This document shows positions 5,145-6,129 of a DNA stretch of 6,129 nt, one piece after another (position 1 is the stretch's first letter; every line of letters begins with the position of its first letter). The notes beneath the pieces were generated by a model that saw only the letters and a program-made list of their open reading frames with translations, searched no databases and was not told where the DNA came from. Origin of the DNA: Sphingomonadaceae bacterium. GTDB lineage: Bacteria > Pseudomonadota > Alphaproteobacteria > Sphingomonadales > Sphingomonadaceae. The stretch covers positions 1-6,129 of the forward strand of contig JAFARM010000388.1 in assembly GCA_019245455.1 (NCBI GenBank). Direction: 5' to 3'. The position numbers were made by a program, and so were the translations under genes.

Positions 5145-6129
5145 GTGGCGAGCGCGACGCCGCTATCATCGGGCGTGGACCGCCCCATATCGCCCCTGCG
5201 CCGGCCGGAGGACGTCGACGCCGCGCTGCGCCCGCAGCGGCTCGGCGAGTTCGTCGGGCAGGCGGCGCTGCGCGACAACCTGGGCGTCTTCATCGCCGCC
5301 GCGCGCGATCGCGGCGAGGCGCTCGACCACGTCCTGCTGCACGGGCCGCCGGGGCTGGGCAAGACGACGCTGGCGCAGATCGTCGCCCGCGAGCTCGGCG
5401 TCGGCTTCCGCGCGACGAGCGGCCCGGTCATCGCCAAGGCCGGCGACCTCGCCGCCGTCCTGACTAACCTCGAGCCGCGCGACGTCCTGTTCATCGATGA
5501 GATCCACCGCCTCGCGCCAGCGGTCGAGGAAATCCTCTACCCGGCGATGGAGGACCGCGCGCTCGACCTGATGATCGGGGAGGGGCCGAGCGCGCGGTCG
5601 GTGCGCATCGACCTGCCGCCGTTCACGCTGGTTGGGGCGACAACGCGCGCCGGGCTGGTGACGACGCCGCTCAGGGACCGCTTCGGCATCCCGCTGCGGC
5701 TGCAGTTCTACACGGTCGACGAGCTGGAGCAGGTCGTCACCCGCGCCGCCCACCTGCTGGCGATGCCGCTCACCGCCGACGGCGCGCGCGAGATCGCCGC
5801 CCGCTCGCGGGGCACGCCGCGCATTGCCGGGCGGCTGCTGCGCCGCGTGCGCGACTTCGCCGGCGGCGCGACGGTCGATCGAACCGTGGCCGATCGCGCG
5901 CTCGCCCGGCTGGAGGTCGATGCGCTCGGCCTCGACGCGATGGACCGGCGTTACCTGATGATGATCGCCGACACCTACCGCGGCGGCCCGGTCGGGGTCG
6001 AGACGCTCGCCGCCGGCCTGTCGGAGCCGCGCGACACGATCGAGGACGTGGTCGAGCCGTACCTGATCCAGACCGGCCTTGTCGCCCGGACCGCGCGGGG
6101 GCGGATGCTCAATCCTCCGGCGTGGAAGC
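5145..6129 (+). CDS. ruvB: Holliday junction branch migration ATPase RuvB (3' partial)
   Basis: RuvB is the hexameric AAA+ motor that pulls DNA through the RuvA-bound junction. The frame runs from GTG at 5145 through 328 codons to the window end without a stop; the family is about 335-350 residues, so only some 10-20 C-terminal residues are missing. Visible motifs: [21 protein letters not shown] at the N-terminus (19-39), Walker [10 protein letters not shown] at 67-75 with K73, Walker [12 protein letters not shown] at 113-123, sensor 1 LVGATTRAG at 162-170, the arginine finger in TPLRDRFG (174-181), sensor 2 in [17 protein letters not shown] (223-239), and the winged-helix DNA-binding domain with [17 protein letters not shown] at 278-294 and [13 protein letters not shown] at 299-311. 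All key residues are intact. GTG 5145 has a GGCGGG stretch about 5 bases upstream; a second in-frame GTG at 5175 would give a protein 10 residues shorter and cannot be excluded. It follows the TPR/TonB_C-like gene by 15 bases. Confidence 0.97.
   Translation, partial: MASATPLSSGVDRPISPLRRPEDVDAALRPQRLGEFVGQAALRDNLGVFIAAARDRGEALDHVLLHGPPGLGKTTLAQIVARELGVGFRATSGPVIAKAGDLAAVLTNLEPRDVLFIDEIHRLAPAVEEILYPAMEDRALDLMIGEGPSARSVRIDLPPFTLVGATTRAGLVTTPLRDRFGIPLRLQFYTVDELEQVVTRAAHLLAMPLTADGAREIAARSRGTPRIAGRLLRRVRDFAGGATVDRTVADRALARLEVDALGLDAMDRRYLMMIADTYRGGPVGVETLAAGLSEPRDTIEDVVEPYLIQTGLVARTARGRMLNPPAWK

Noticed and set aside
5166..5753. 195-codon frame on the minus strand
   Set aside because: Antisense to the ATPase core of ruvB with no domain of its own.

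Overview
The window is very GC-rich (visibly around 70%), single-strand coding on the + strand, and reads as chromosomal DNA of an alphaproteobacterium, most probably a sphingomonad or close relative. The basis is the gene order yebC, ruvC, ruvA, (insert), ruvB, the sphingomonad-like wording of YebC and RuvC, and the non-ATG starts. No mobile element gene, tRNA, rRNA or CRISPR array was seen.

Layout: (1) 1-718 is the 3' part of a CoxM-type FAD subunit of a molybdenum hydroxylase; its partner subunits, if clustered, must lie upstream. (2) 719-1009 is an intergenic region of 291 bases with possible promoter elements, a CtrA-like half-site and one speculative 33-residue ORF with a good ribosome binding site. 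(3) 1010-1753 is yebC, starting at TTG. (4) 1754-2002 is 249 bases of noncoding DNA dominated by a large two-block inverted repeat. (5) 2003-2497 ruvC and 2494-3093 ruvA overlap by 4 bases (ATGA). (6) 3138-5129 encodes an exported protein of 663 residues with TPR-like helical repeats and two TonB C-terminal-like domains; this is the unusual gene of the window. (7) 5145 to the end is ruvB, cut by the window edge just before its C-terminus.

How they work together: RuvA and RuvB form the Holliday-junction branch migration motor and RuvC cuts the junction, so ruvC-ruvA-ruvB is a DNA repair/recombination operon, with the translation-associated factor yebC upstream as is common in Proteobacteria. 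The periplasmic TPR/TonB_C-like protein is embedded in this operon, 44 bases after ruvA and 15 bases before ruvB, so it is probably co-transcribed with a DNA-repair machine despite a predicted location outside the cytoplasm. In many Alphaproteobacteria ruvB is followed by ybgC-tolQRAB-pal, a cell-envelope operon; whether that holds here cannot be seen. The best candidate for something undescribed is the 3138-5129 gene: its position, its doubled TonB_C-like module, and the cysteine pair that frames each module.
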